This document shows, in pieces, positions 1 through 5,474 of a stretch of DNA of 5,474 bases. A program made the translations under genes and the position numbers. This DNA is from Nocardioidaceae bacterium. Lineage in GTDB: Bacteria; Actinomycetota; Actinomycetes; Propionibacteriales; Nocardioidaceae. The stretch lies in NCBI GenBank assembly GCA_013698435.1, contig JACCVA010000140.1, positions 1-5,474 on the forward strand. Direction: 5' to 3'. The notes under the pieces are model-generated. The model searched no databases. It saw nothing but the letters and a program-made list of their open reading frames with translations, and had not been told where the DNA came from. Each line of letters starts with the position of its first letter. Position 1 is the stretch's first letter.

Positions 1-124
1 CGGTTCCGGTCGTGAGACCGCGATCCGCTCGCTGGGTGCGGTCGGCCTCGAGGTCGGCACCATCCAAGACGTCACCCCCAGTCCGCACAACGGTTGCCGC
101 CCTCCCAAGCGGCCCCGCGTCTGA
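1..124 (+). CDS. rpsK: 30S ribosomal protein S11, C-terminal part (5' end outside window)
   Basis: This is the last 40 codons of S11, read from base 2 and stopping at TGA 122-124. The peptide starts [18 protein letters not shown] and ends in [16 protein letters not shown]. That end is the highly conserved S11 C-terminus (family form [16 protein letters not shown]), which contacts 16S rRNA in the platform of the small subunit near the mRNA exit channel. The conserved proline-histidine-asparagine-glycine-cysteine run is intact. Small departures from the usual wording are Ser for Ile in TPSP and Pro for Arg near the end. The gene is followed 25 nt later by rpsD on the same strand, the usual alpha-operon order, so co-transcription is likely. 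The identification is secure; the N-terminal two thirds cannot be judged here. Confidence 0.97.
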   Translation, partial: GSGRETAIRSLGAVGLEVGTIQDVTPSPHNGCRPPKRPRV

Positions 125-149
125 TCCCGAGTTAGGAGACTGATTTACC

Positions 150-758
150 ATGGCCCGTTACACCGGACCCATGACGAAGAAGTCGCGCCGCCTGGGGGTC
201 GACCTCATCGGTGGAGATGCGGCTTATGAGCGCCGTCCGTACCCGCCCGGTCAGCACGGCCGCGGGCGCATACGCGAGTCGGAGTACCGCAACCAGCTGA
301 TGGAGAAGCAGAAGGCTTGCTACACCTATGGGGTGCTGGAGCGGCAGTTCCGCAACTACTACAAGGAAGCCAGTCGGCGTCCCGGCAAGACCGGTGACAA
401 CCTGCTGCAGATGCTCGAGACGCGTCTTGACAACGTCGTCTACCGAGCCGGCTTCGCGCGCACACGTCGCCACGCCCGGCAGCTGGTCAACCACGGCCAT
501 TTCCGGGTCAACGGCATCAAGGTCGACATCCCGTCGTACCAGGTCTCGGCTCACGACGTCATCGACGTCCGCGAGAAGTCGATCGAGATGACGCCGTTCA
601 TCGTGGCCCGTGAGACCCACGGTGAGCGACTCGTGCCTGCGTGGCTCGAGGTGATCACCAACAAGATGCGGGTGCTCGTGCACCAGGTGCCGGTTCGTCA
701 GCAGATCGACGTCCCGGTCCAGGAGCAGCTCATCGTCGAGTACTACTCCAAGAAGTAG
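150..758 (+). CDS. rpsD: 30S ribosomal protein S4
   Basis: A full-length S4 of 202 residues, the usual bacterial size. S4 is a primary 16S rRNA binding protein that nucleates assembly of the small-subunit body and helps form the mRNA entry site; in E. coli it also represses its own operon. The N-terminus ([16 protein letters not shown]) is the zinc-free (C-minus) type: the four metal-binding cysteines of the other S4 type are absent. The RPYPPGQHG motif (about residues 30-38) and the [18 protein letters not shown] stretch (about 89-106), which opens the S4 RNA-binding domain, are present. The S4 domain continues through [13 protein letters not shown], and the protein ends [10 protein letters not shown]. 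The ATG start is supported by AGGAG at 134-138, 11 nt upstream, and by alignment to the family N-terminus. One oddity is a cysteine in KACYTYG (about residue 57), where actinobacterial homologues usually have Arg. Confidence 0.98.
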   Translation: MARYTGPMTKKSRRLGVDLIGGDAAYERRPYPPGQHGRGRIRESEYRNQLMEKQKACYTYGVLERQFRNYYKEASRRPGKTGDNLLQMLETRLDNVVYRAGFARTRRHARQLVNHGHFRVNGIKVDIPSYQVSAHDVIDVREKSIEMTPFIVARETHGERLVPAWLEVITNKMRVLVHQVPVRQQIDVPVQEQLIVEYYSKK

Positions 759-764
759 CAACGA

Positions 765-785
765 CATCGGCGCGTGGCGCCGATG
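765..785 (+). terminator. Perfect 9-bp stem-loop 7 nt after rpsD stop
   Basis: CATCGGCGC (765-773) is followed by GTG and then its exact reverse complement GCGCCGATG (777-785). It begins a few bases after the rpsD TAG (756-758). The stem is GC-rich and perfect with a 3-nt loop. No uridine tract follows, so it is not a classical intrinsic terminator. High-GC actinobacteria do use U-poor hairpins, so a terminator, an attenuator or a 3'-end stabiliser for the rpsK-rpsD transcript are all possible. The hairpin is seen directly; the role is inferred. Confidence 0.4.
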
Positions 786-792
786 GCTGTCT

Positions 793-812
793 TGTGGGGG
801 CCAGCCCCCACA
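793..812 (+). terminator. Second perfect stem-loop (8 bp, CCAG loop) between rpsD and rpoA
   Basis: TGTGGGGG (793-800) pairs with CCCCCACA (805-812) around a CCAG loop; the C and G ends of the loop are themselves complementary. It lies 7 nt after the first stem-loop, so the two form a tandem pair. The sequence after it is CCCCTGTCATGG, again without a T run. A tandem hairpin arrangement inside an otherwise polycistronic operon suggests partial termination or RNA processing between rpsD and rpoA. That function is an inference from structure alone. Confidence 0.4.
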
Positions 813-843
813 CCCCTGTCATGGTTGCGATCATCCTAAGCAA

Positions 844-867
844 CTGTGGTGGGAAACCTATCCACAG
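844..867 (+). other. Bulged stem-loop in the rpoA leader
   Basis: CTGTGG (844-849) pairs with CCACAG (862-867). The stem continues inward as TGGG (850-853) with CCTA (857-860), including one G-U pair, around an AAA loop, leaving T861 as a single bulge. It sits 45 nt before the rpoA start codon and clear of its ribosome binding site. It is the third hairpin in the 154-nt rpsD-rpoA gap. A possible alternative pairing, GTTGC (824-828) with GCAAC (840-844), overlaps its first base. The RNA role is unknown. Confidence 0.3.
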
Positions 868-895
868 ATCTACGCCGTCAAATAGAGGGTGGCGT

Positions 896-905
896 AGGAA
901 GGAAG
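896..905 (+). promoter_or_regulatory. Ribosome binding site that fixes the rpoA GTG start
   Basis: The purine run AGGAAGGAAG ends 7 nt before GTG 913 and contains two overlapping Shine-Dalgarno-like cores. No ATG in frame lies near the conserved N-terminus, so this site together with the family start MLI.QRP supports GTG initiation. Confidence 0.75.
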
Positions 906-912
906 AAATACA

Positions 913-1923
913 GTGCTTATTGCTCAGCGTCCGAGCCTGGCCGAAGAGGTCGTCGACGATCACCGCTCGCGGTTCTCGATCGAGCCCCTCGAGCCCGGCT
1001 TCGGCTACACCCTCGGCAACTCACTTCGCCGAACCCTGCTGTCGTCCATCCCTGGTGCGGCGGTCACGTCGATCCGTGTCGACGGTGTGCTGCACGAGTT
1101 CTCGACCATCCCGGGCGTCCGTGAGGACGTCACCGAGGTGATCTTGAACCTCAAGCGACTCGTCGTCTCCTCCGAGCAGGACGAGCCCGTCACCATGTAC
1201 CTGCGCAAGCAGGGGCCGGGTGTCGTCACCGCCGCGGACATCGCGCCACCGGCCGGTGTCGAGGTACACAACCCCGAGCTCGTGCTCGCGACCCTCAACG
1301 ACAAGGGCAAGCTCGATATGGAGCTTGTCGTCGAGCGCGGTCGTGGCTACGTGTCGGCCGTCCAGAACAAGAGCGCCGACGCAGAGATCGGCCGTATCCC
1401 GGTCGACTCGATCTACTCGCCGGTGCTCAAGGTCACCTACAAGGTCGAGGCGACCCGTGTCGAGCAGCGCACCGACTTCGACCGGCTCATCATCGACGTC
1501 GAGGCGAAGCCCTCGATGAAGCCGCGCGACGCGCTGGCGTCGGCGGGCAAGACTCTCGTCGAGCTCTTCGGTCTGGCGCGTGAGCTGAACGTCGAGGCTG
1601 AAGGCATCGACATCGGCCCGTCGCCCGTCGACGAGCAGCTGGCCGCTGACCTCGCCCTCCCGGTCGAGGACCTCAACCTCACGGTTCGGTCCTACAACTG
1701 CCTCAAGCGCGAAGGCATCCACACCGTGGGTGAGCTGCTCTCTCGCAGCGAGCAGGACCTGCTCGACATCCGCAACTTCGGTTCGAAGTCGATCGACGAG
1801 GTCAAGGCCAAGCTCGCCGAGATGGGTCTGGCGCTCAAGGACAGCGCTCCTGGGTTCGACCCCTCCTCCGTCGTCTACGACGACGATGATGACGCCAGCT
1901 TTGTCGAAGACGAACAGTATTGA
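913..1923 (+). CDS. rpoA: DNA-directed RNA polymerase subunit alpha
   Basis: The alpha subunit dimerises to seed assembly of the polymerase core and contacts activators and UP-element DNA through its C-terminal domain. The 336-residue protein starts [13 protein letters not shown], as in other actinobacteria. The N-terminal assembly domain (about 1-230) includes [20 protein letters not shown] and the DNDKGKL-type strand (here [20 protein letters not shown]). A linker starting at about G231 ([12 protein letters not shown]) leads to the C-terminal domain (about 250-310), [21 protein letters not shown]259 and N262 there correspond to the DNA-contacting R265 and N268 of E. coli. The protein ends in an acidic tail with five consecutive Asp (323-327) and VEDEQY. 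The start is GTG. The gene is set off from rpsD by 154 nt of hairpin-rich sequence and from rplQ by 222 nt, so it may be expressed partly independently; I see no convincing promoter hexamers. The last seven codons are near-duplicated just downstream. Confidence 0.98.
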   Translation: MLIAQRPSLAEEVVDDHRSRFSIEPLEPGFGYTLGNSLRRTLLSSIPGAAVTSIRVDGVLHEFSTIPGVREDVTEVILNLKRLVVSSEQDEPVTMYLRKQGPGVVTAADIAPPAGVEVHNPELVLATLNDKGKLDMELVVERGRGYVSAVQNKSADAEIGRIPVDSIYSPVLKVTYKVEATRVEQRTDFDRLIIDVEAKPSMKPRDALASAGKTLVELFGLARELNVEAEGIDIGPSPVDEQLAADLALPVEDLNLTVRSYNCLKREGIHTVGELLSRSEQDLLDIRNFGSKSIDEVKAKLAEMGLALKDSAPGFDPSSVVYDDDDDASFVEDEQY

Positions 1924-1949
1924 GCAGCGTCGAAGACGAACAATACTGA
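1903..1949 (+). repeat. Tandem near-duplicate of the rpoA 3' end (21 nt, period 26)
   Basis: The last seven codons of rpoA including the stop (1903-1923, encoding VEDEQY and TGA) recur at 1929-1949 after a 5-nt spacer. The copies match at 19 of 21 positions. The two differences are G to A (1917/1943) and T to C (1920/1946); both fall at codon third positions and keep Gln and Tyr. The period of 26 puts the second copy out of the rpoA frame. A local duplication is the simplest explanation. Because both differences are synonymous, I infer that the coding copy has drifted under selection since the event, or that the outer copy was once the coding end. Confidence 0.75.
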
Positions 1950-1979
1950 TCAAGAACCAGGAACCGTTGGCCGAGGTGA

Positions 1980-2044
1980 CGACGCCGAGGACCCGAAGGG
2001 CCGTCAAAAAGCGAAGCGAAGGCCCGAGGGCCTTGACGGCGTCG
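1980..2044 (+). other. Dense competing stem-loops in the rpoA-rplQ gap
   Basis: Several perfect complementary segments are packed into 65 nt. GCCGTCAA (2000-2007) pairs with TTGACGGC (2033-2040). Inside it AAGGCCC (2019-2025) pairs with GGGCCTT (2028-2034). CCC (1992-1994) pairs with GGG (1998-2000) around GAA. CGACGCC (1980-1986) can pair with GGCGTCG (2038-2044), which competes with the second arm of the first stem. A GCGAA doublet (2011-2020) lies in the bulge. Mutually exclusive pairings of this kind resemble an attenuator or a protein-binding leader, but no U tract or leader peptide is visible. It could also be simple GC-rich coincidence plus one real hairpin. Confidence 0.4.
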
Positions 2045-2060
2045 CCGACAGCCAGCGGCA

Positions 2061-2110
2061 AGACAGCACGACAACACTTCAGCACGACCGCACCACCACC
2101 CACATCTATC
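2061..2110 (+). other. C-rich, G-poor leader tract before rplQ with a 9-nt direct repeat
   Basis: Of these 50 bases 22 are C and 6 are G, and 2091-2111 contains no G at all, unlike the surrounding coding DNA. CAGCACGAC occurs twice (2064-2072 and 2080-2088), 16 nt apart. A C-rich, G-poor, weakly structured stretch in a transcript is the textbook signature of a Rho loading site, and this one directly follows the structured element. A ribosome standby or unstructured 5' leader for rplQ is an equally plausible reading. Confidence 0.3.
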
Positions 2111-2145
2111 CGAGTACCTGATACGGCTCGGAAGAGGAGAACGAC

Positions 2146-2811
2146 ATGCCTACCCCCAAGAAGGGCGCGCGTCTCGGCGGCAGTCCGTCGCACCAGAAGG
2201 CGATTCTCGCCAACCTGGCTACGAGCCTCTTCGAGCACGGCGCGATCACGACGACCGAGGCCAAGGCCCGCATGCTGCGGCCGTACGCCGAGCGGCTGAT
2301 CACCAAAGCCAAGCGCGGTGACCTGCACAACCGCCGCCAGGTGGCGTCGGTCATCCGCGACAAGACGGCCGTGCACGTGCTTTTCACCGAGCTGGGTCCC
2401 CGCTACGCCGATCGTCCCGGTGGCTACACCCGCATCACCAAGCTCGGCCCCCGCAAGGGCGACAACGCACCGATGGCCGTGATCCAGCTCGTCACCGAGG
2501 AGCTCACGACCACCGCTCGTTCGACCCGGTCGAGCAGCTCCTCCCGCTCAACGGCGTCTACGGGTGCCACGGCAGCGACCGGCGCCGCAAGCCCGGCCGT
2601 TGCTACGGAGCCTACGGACACCACACTGGCCGAGGCGGAGCCGACGGAGCCTCTCGACGCCGACGCCGACACCGACTCTCAGGCGGAGGCAGAGCAGGCC
2701 GGGGCCCAGGAGGCCGTGGCGGAGCAGGAACCCGACGGCGAGACCGTCCAGGAGACGGGTGACGAGACCGGCGACGCCGCCACTCCTGCTGAGGGCGAAG
2801 AGTCGAAGTAG
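2146..2811 (+). CDS. rplQ: 50S ribosomal protein L17 with long acidic C-terminal extension
   Basis: L17 sits near the polypeptide exit tunnel of the large subunit. Residues 1-120 are the complete family core: [17 protein letters not shown], then [62 protein letters not shown] and a core end at about L120. The protein is 221 residues, about 100 more than the E. coli type (about 127). The extension has two parts: a Ser/Thr/Arg-rich linker (about 121-145) and an acidic, Ala/Glu/Asp-rich, low-complexity tail with 23 Asp/Glu between residues 155 and 219 and no Lys/Arg between R134 and K221. Tails of variable length are common on actinobacterial L17. The ATG is supported by AGAGGAGA at 2133-2140 at good spacing. 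The patatin gene starts one base past the TAG. Confidence 0.96.
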   Translation: MPTPKKGARLGGSPSHQKAILANLATSLFEHGAITTTEAKARMLRPYAERLITKAKRGDLHNRRQVASVIRDKTAVHVLFTELGPRYADRPGGYTRITKLGPRKGDNAPMAVIQLVTEELTTTARSTRSSSSSRSTASTGATAATGAASPAVATEPTDTTLAEAEPTEPLDADADTDSQAEAEQAGAQEAVAEQEPDGETVQETGDETGDAATPAEGEESK

Positions 2812-2812
2812 C

Positions 2813-3667
2813 GTGAGCACGCGCCAGCGGGCTCTGGTGCTGGGCGGCGGCGGCATCACCGGCATCGCCTGGGAGCTGGGAGTGCTCGCCGGCCTGAAAG
2901 AGCGCGGCGTTGACCTCACCGCCGCGGACATCGTGATCGGTACGTCGGCCGGATCGGTGGTCGGTGCCCAAATCACCAGCAGCACTGACCTCGAGGTGCT
3001 GTACGACGGCCAGCTCGCGGACCCTTCTGGCGAGGTCGGGGCGCGGCTGGGGTTGGCGGTCGGGCTGCGTTACCTGATCTATCTGATGCTCCCGGGCTCG
3101 AGCCAGGACAAGCGTCGTCGCCTGGGTCGTGCGGCGCTCAGAACCACGACCGTGCCGGTGTCGGAACGTGTCGAGATCATCCGCGAGCGGCTCGTCAGGG
3201 CCGAGTGGCCGGCGTCGAAGTTGTTGGTCACCGCCGTCGAGGCCGAGACCGGTCGCTTCGAGGTGTTCGACCGCAACTCGGGTGTGGGCCTGGTCGACGC
3301 CGTGGCTTCGAGCTGTGCGGTGCCGCTGGTGTGGCCGCCGGTGCCGGTCAACGGACGCAGCTATGTCGACGGCGGCGTACGCTCCGCCACCAACGCTGAC
3401 CTCGCCACCGGTGCGGACGTCGTCGTCGTGCTCGCGCCGCTGAGCCAGTCGCTCAGCAAGTCCACCCGGGTCGACACCCAGCTGGCCCGGCTGGGCACCC
3501 AGGTGCAGTCGGTGGTGGTGCGCCCCGACGCCCGCGCGTTGAAGGCGATCGGTCGCAACGTGCTCGACCCTGCCAGGCGTGCCGATGCGGCCCGTGCGGG
3601 GCGTGAGCAGGCGTCGGACGTCGCCGCCGAGGTCAGCGCCGCGTGGCGGTCGGCCGACGAGGACTGA
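2813..3667 (+). CDS. Patatin-like phospholipase family protein
   Basis: The 284-residue product has the Ser-Asp dyad hydrolase signature of patatin-like lipid acyl hydrolases. The oxyanion-hole glycine loop GGGGITG is at residues 11-17. The nucleophile elbow G-T-S-A-G is at 43-47 with Ser45 as nucleophile. The DGG motif with catalytic Asp186 lies in SYVDGGVRSATNADLA. Both catalytic elements and the alternating hydrophobic strands (ALVLGGG, DVVVVLAPL) are intact. There is no signal peptide; a hydrophobic segment near residues 80-96 (LAVGLRYLIYLMLPG) may touch membrane. The reaction is expected to be hydrolysis of an acyl ester of a phospholipid or similar lipid; the substrate cannot be told. 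GTG 2813 is chosen because it lies one base after the rplQ stop and puts the glycine loop at the usual distance. The open frame continues upstream inside rplQ but that part is not patatin-like. There is no strong Shine-Dalgarno, so expression probably relies on reinitiation after rplQ. Confidence 0.9.
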   Translation: MSTRQRALVLGGGGITGIAWELGVLAGLKERGVDLTAADIVIGTSAGSVVGAQITSSTDLEVLYDGQLADPSGEVGARLGLAVGLRYLIYLMLPGSSQDKRRRLGRAALRTTTVPVSERVEIIRERLVRAEWPASKLLVTAVEAETGRFEVFDRNSGVGLVDAVASSCAVPLVWPPVPVNGRSYVDGGVRSATNADLATGADVVVVLAPLSQSLSKSTRVDTQLARLGTQVQSVVVRPDARALKAIGRNVLDPARRADAARAGREQASDVAAEVSAAWRSADED

Positions 3668-3678
3668 CGCCGAACGCG

Positions 3679-3699
3679 CCGGGCTTCTCAGCGGCCCGG
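3679..3699. terminator. Possible bidirectional terminator hairpin at the convergent patatin/galM junction
   Basis: CCGGGC (3679-3684) pairs with GCCCGG (3694-3699) around a 9-nt loop. It is the only stem in the 20-nt gap between the two convergent stop codons and runs into the last codons of galM. It has no T tract on either side, so it is a weak candidate. Termination is expected here because the two genes face each other. Confidence 0.3.
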
Positions 3700-4779
3700 G
3701 TCGACCAGGCCGAAGCGGTAGATGTCCCGCGCCCGGTAGACCTCATCTGGGCGGAGAACCGCACTCGGGAACTCGTCGTGGTTGGGTGCGTCGGGGAAGT
3801 TGTGCGGCTCCAGGCACAGCGCGTCGGTCTGCCGGTAGCTCGCCCCGCCGCGTCCCCGAAGGGTGCCGTCGAGCAAGTTGCCGGAGTAGAACTGGACGCC
3901 GGGACGGTCGGTCCACACTTCGAGAGAGCGTCCCGACTGAGGGTCCTCCACGCGGGCCGCGCGTCTCACGCCGCCCGGCTCGGTGGCAGAGTCGTCCAGC
4001 ACCCAGGTGTGGTCGAAGCCGTGCGTTCGCCTGAGCTGGGTGTCCGCACCCCGGATCCGGTCCCCGATCCGCGTGGCGCTGCGCAGGTCGAAGGGTGTGC
4101 CCTCCACGTCCCTGAGCTCCCCCGTCGGGATGAGCGCCTCGTCGACGGGCAGGAAGCGCGAGCCGTCGACGACGATGCACTGGTGCTCGACCGTGCCTGT
4201 CCCGGTCAGGTTCAAGTACGTGTGGTTGGTCAGGTTGACCACGGTGGGTGCGTCGGTGCGTGCTTCGTACTCGACGACAAGGTCGTTGCCGTCGACGGTG
4301 TAAGTCACGATTGCCTCGAGCTGCCCAGGGAAACCCATCTCCGCGTCGTCGCTCATGCGCTGCAGGCGGACGGCGCTGGTCGCCGGGTCGGGGTCTGCCT
4401 GCCAGAGCCGGCGGTCGAAACCCTCGGGCCCGCCATGAAGCGTGGTCGGCCCCTCGTTGGTGGCAAGCCGATGGCGGACCCCGTCGAGCGTGAACGTGCC
4501 ACCCGCGATCCGGTTCGCGAATCGCCCTACGCACGCGCCGAGATAGTCGCGGTCGTGCTCGTAGCCGGCTACGTCGTCGAAGCCCAGCACAACCTCACCG
4601 GGTTGCCCCCTGGCGTCGGCGCTGATGATCGACGCGATGCGAGCACCCCAGGCGATCACCTCCACCCGCAGCGTCGAGCTCTCGAGGCGGATGCGGTCAA
4701 CACTCTCGCCTGACGACAGCTGTCCGTAGGGCTCCCGGGCTGCTATTTCGGTGCCTTCGCGGCGAGCACGTGCATGCAA
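3688..4779 (-). CDS. galM: Aldose 1-epimerase (galactose mutarotase family)
   Basis: The enzyme interconverts alpha and beta anomers of aldoses such as galactose and glucose, usually in the cytoplasm ahead of the Leloir pathway. From the TTG start the frame gives 363 residues, close to the family size of about 340-350. Recognisable blocks in order are REPYGQL (15-21), the GRFANRI loop (85-91, with Arg90 a likely substrate contact), TLHGG with His115, [10 protein letters not shown] with His186 (general acid), HGFDHTW (253-259) and [13 protein letters not shown] with Glu324 (general base). All catalytic residues are present. The start is unsettled: TTG 4779 is the only usual start in frame after the TGA at 4792-4794 and has no good Shine-Dalgarno, and the first 12 codons show poor third-position GC. 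The family similarity begins only at about residue 13. A 24-codon ORF with an excellent Shine-Dalgarno overlaps this end in another frame. galM is convergent to patatin and divergent to truA. No sugar transport or gal genes are visible here. Confidence 0.92.
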   Translation of the reverse strand: MHARARREGTEIAAREPYGQLSSGESVDRIRLESSTLRVEVIAWGARIASIISADARGQPGEVVLGFDDVAGYEHDRDYLGACVGRFANRIAGGTFTLDGVRHRLATNEGPTTLHGGPEGFDRRLWQADPDPATSAVRLQRMSDDAEMGFPGQLEAIVTYTVDGNDLVVEYEARTDAPTVVNLTNHTYLNLTGTGTVEHQCIVVDGSRFLPVDEALIPTGELRDVEGTPFDLRSATRIGDRIRGADTQLRRTHGFDHTWVLDDSATEPGGVRRAARVEDPQSGRSLEVWTDRPGVQFYSGNLLDGTLRGRGGASYRQTDALCLEPHNFPDAPNHDEFPSAVLRPDEVYRARDIYRFGLVDPGR

Positions 4780-4817
4780 CCGGCCCTGTCGTCAGCACCA
4801 GCGGTGAGTCTTGTCAT
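4743..4817 (-). CDS. 24-codon leader ORF (or displaced galM start) overlapping the galM 5' end
   Basis: On the - strand an ATG at 4817 opens a 24-codon frame ([14 protein letters not shown] to the end HVLAAKAPK) stopping at TAG 4745-4743. The stop falls inside galM codon 12 (ATA). The start has a near-ideal TAGGAG seven bases upstream, far better than anything near galM TTG 4779. Third-position GC in the overlap favours this frame (8 of 10 codons from 4775) over the galM frame (5 of the first 12). The two frames differ by one base. It may be a leader ORF coupling translation into galM, or the true galM N-terminus displaced by a one-base difference or sequencing error, or chance. The peptide is not recognised and has no signal or membrane segment. 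Confidence 0.4.
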   Translation of the reverse strand: MTRLTAGADDRAGCMHVLAAKAPK

Positions 4818-4824
4818 ACGTGCA

Positions 4825-4830
4825 CTCCTA
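4825..4830 (-). promoter_or_regulatory. Strong Shine-Dalgarno on the galM side, misplaced for the galM frame
   Basis: On the - strand TAGGAG occupies 4830-4825, seven bases before the ATG at 4817. It is the best ribosome binding site in the divergent gap for the - strand and points to translation beginning at 4817 rather than at TTG 4779. Confidence 0.5.
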
Positions 4831-4894
4831 CCTAGGCAAAGCGGTGTTCGAGTCATCTTGCCGGACCGTCGCGCTGTCTGCACCCTCCCGCGTC

Positions 4895-4913
4895 GACGGG
4901 CACCAGTGCCGTC
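4895..4913 (+). other. Stem-loop in the truA leader
   Basis: GACGG and CAC (4895-4903, with one bulged G) pair with GTG and CCGTC (4906-4913), closing around a CCAG apex like the loop at 801-804. It lies directly before the purine-rich GGGGAACGGAGG segment used for truA translation. It could modulate access to that site or end transcription arriving from upstream; the role is inferred only. Confidence 0.25.
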
Positions 4914-4921
4914 AGGGGAAC

Positions 4922-4926
4922 GGAGG
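4922..4926 (+). promoter_or_regulatory. Ribosome binding site for truA
   Basis: GGAGG lies 12 nt before ATG 4939, slightly long spacing but a strong core. The alternative in-frame GTG at 4948 would be 21 nt away, so this site favours the ATG. Confidence 0.55.
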
Positions 4927-4938
4927 CGGCACGACACA

Positions 4939-5474
4939 ATGGCGCATGTGACGACGGACCGTAGCGACAGCACCGTGCGGTTGCGGTTCGATGTCGCTTA
5001 CGACGGCACGGAGTTTGCGGGGTGGGCTGAGCAGCCGGGTCTGCGGACGGTGCAGGAAACGGTCGAGACCGCGATCGGCACCGTTGTGCGGCTGCCGACG
5101 GTGCGTCTTACCGTCGCCGGCCGAACCGACGCCGGGGTCCACGCGCGCGGACAGGTATGCCACGCCGACGTCCGGACCGCTGCCCTGAGCCGGCTCGGAG
5201 GTGTCGACCGGCTCGTGCAGCGGCTTGGACGCCTGCTTCCGGACGATGTGCGCGTCCTGGTTGTGCGTGCAGCACCGGCAGGTTTCGATGCACGCTTCTC
5301 CGCGGTTTTTCGGCGTTACGCCTACCGCGTCAGTGACGACCCGACGGCTGCCGACCCCTTGCACCGGCGGCACGTGCTGACGTGGCCGCGACGGCTGGAT
5401 GAGGCGCTGATGAACACCGCCGCGCAACGGCTGGTCGGCGAGCACGACTTCGCCGCCTTCTGCAAGCGGCGTGA
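4939..5474 (+). CDS. truA: tRNA pseudouridine(38-40) synthase TruA, N-terminal part (cut by window end)
   Basis: TruA converts uridines 38-40 in the anticodon arm of many tRNAs to pseudouridine. The frame is open from ATG 4939 to the window end, 178 complete codons of a protein normally about 250-290 residues. The family N-terminal strand [21 protein letters not shown] is at about 14-34. The catalytic motif GRTDAGVHA holds the nucleophilic Asp64 (Asp60 in E. coli). [16 protein letters not shown] matches the conserved substrate-binding RFSA-RRYxYR block, and the last residues [11 protein letters not shown] match the family HDFxxF motif. The frame stays coding to the last base. The gene is divergent from galM across a 121-nt region counted from ATG 4817. 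truA commonly follows rplQ in bacteria, so its place here, two genes away, is consistent with an insertion into an ancestral alpha-operon neighbourhood. Confidence 0.96.
   Translation, partial: MAHVTTDRSDSTVRLRFDVAYDGTEFAGWAEQPGLRTVQETVETAIGTVVRLPTVRLTVAGRTDAGVHARGQVCHADVRTAALSRLGGVDRLVQRLGRLLPDDVRVLVVRAAPAGFDARFSAVFRRYAYRVSDDPTAADPLHRRHVLTWPRRLDEALMNTAAQRLVGEHDFAAFCKRR

Noticed and set aside
132..767. A 211-codon open frame on the - strand opposite rpsD
   Set aside because: Shadow of rpsD; no family features, and the + strand encodes complete S4.
858..866. CTATCCACA, one base from the E. coli DnaA box TTATCCACA
   Set aside because: A single near-match within a hairpin arm, with no cluster, AT-rich element or dnaA/dnaN nearby, so chance is more likely than an origin or DnaA control site.
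1021..2376. A 451-codon open frame on the - strand opposite rpoA and rplQ
   Set aside because: It mirrors rpoA and rplQ in high-GC DNA; the product is Arg/Val/Asp-rich with no recognisable domain and spans the intergenic gap. The + strand proteins are unmistakable.
2564..2812. Upstream extension of the patatin frame inside rplQ
   Set aside because: The extra residues are Arg/Pro-rich shadow of the L17 tail, and the patatin glycine loop sits at the normal distance from GTG 2813.
3643..4713. A 356-codon + strand frame opposite galM
   Set aside because: The - strand frame carries all GalM catalytic motifs; the + strand product is low-complexity with no recognisable motif.
4766..4778. Overlapping palindromes GCACGTGC (4766-4773) and TGCATGCA (4771-4778), with ACGTGCA repeated at 4818-4824
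   Set aside because: Could suggest an operator, but they are short, lie at the galM start codon region, and no regulator gene or second symmetrical site is present to support it.
4811..4838. TTGTCA (4811-4816) with TAGGCA (4833-4838) as a truA promoter
   Set aside because: Spacing is 16 nt but the -10 match is poor, the pair lies over the galM-side ribosome binding site, and no extended elements support it.
5472..5474. TGA at the window end as the truA stop
   Set aside because: It is out of frame: truA codons read CGT at 5470-5472 and then GA, matching the family sequence, so the gene continues beyond the window.

Overview
The window comes from a high-GC actinobacterium. The RpoA, S4 and L17 proteins read as actinobacterial throughout: S4 lacks the zinc-binding cysteines and starts [16 protein letters not shown], RpoA starts MLIAQRP and L17 starts [12 protein letters not shown]. 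The S4 wording looks most like Nocardioidaceae/Propionibacteriales, but that family-level call is from memory and not tested.

Layout, left to right. (1) The end of the alpha operon on the + strand: 3' end of rpsK (S11), then rpsD (S4), rpoA (RNA polymerase alpha) and rplQ (L17 with a long acidic tail). (2) A patatin-like phospholipase gene that starts one base after the rplQ stop and so reads as the last gene of the ribosomal operon. (3) A convergent aldose 1-epimerase (galM family) on the - strand. (4) A divergent truA (tRNA pseudouridine synthase) on the + strand, cut off by the window end. In many bacteria truA directly follows rplQ; here two metabolic genes lie between them.

The ribosomal genes build the small-subunit platform (S11, S4), the large subunit (L17) and the polymerase core (alpha). 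They are normally co-transcribed and S4 is the known autoregulator in some lineages. The gaps are unusually large and structured for such an operon. The rpsD-rpoA gap (154 nt) carries two perfect GC-rich stem-loops and a third bulged one. The rpoA-rplQ gap (222 nt) carries a near-copy of the last seven codons of rpoA, a dense set of competing stems, and then a C-rich, G-poor tract.

I see no CRISPR array, tRNA or rRNA gene, insertion sequence or phage gene, and no clearly novel multi-gene system. The points most worth checking are the duplicated rpoA 3' end, the two structured gaps, the rplQ-coupled patatin gene, and the galM 5' end, where a well-placed Shine-Dalgarno sequence drives a 24-codon ORF in the wrong frame for galM.
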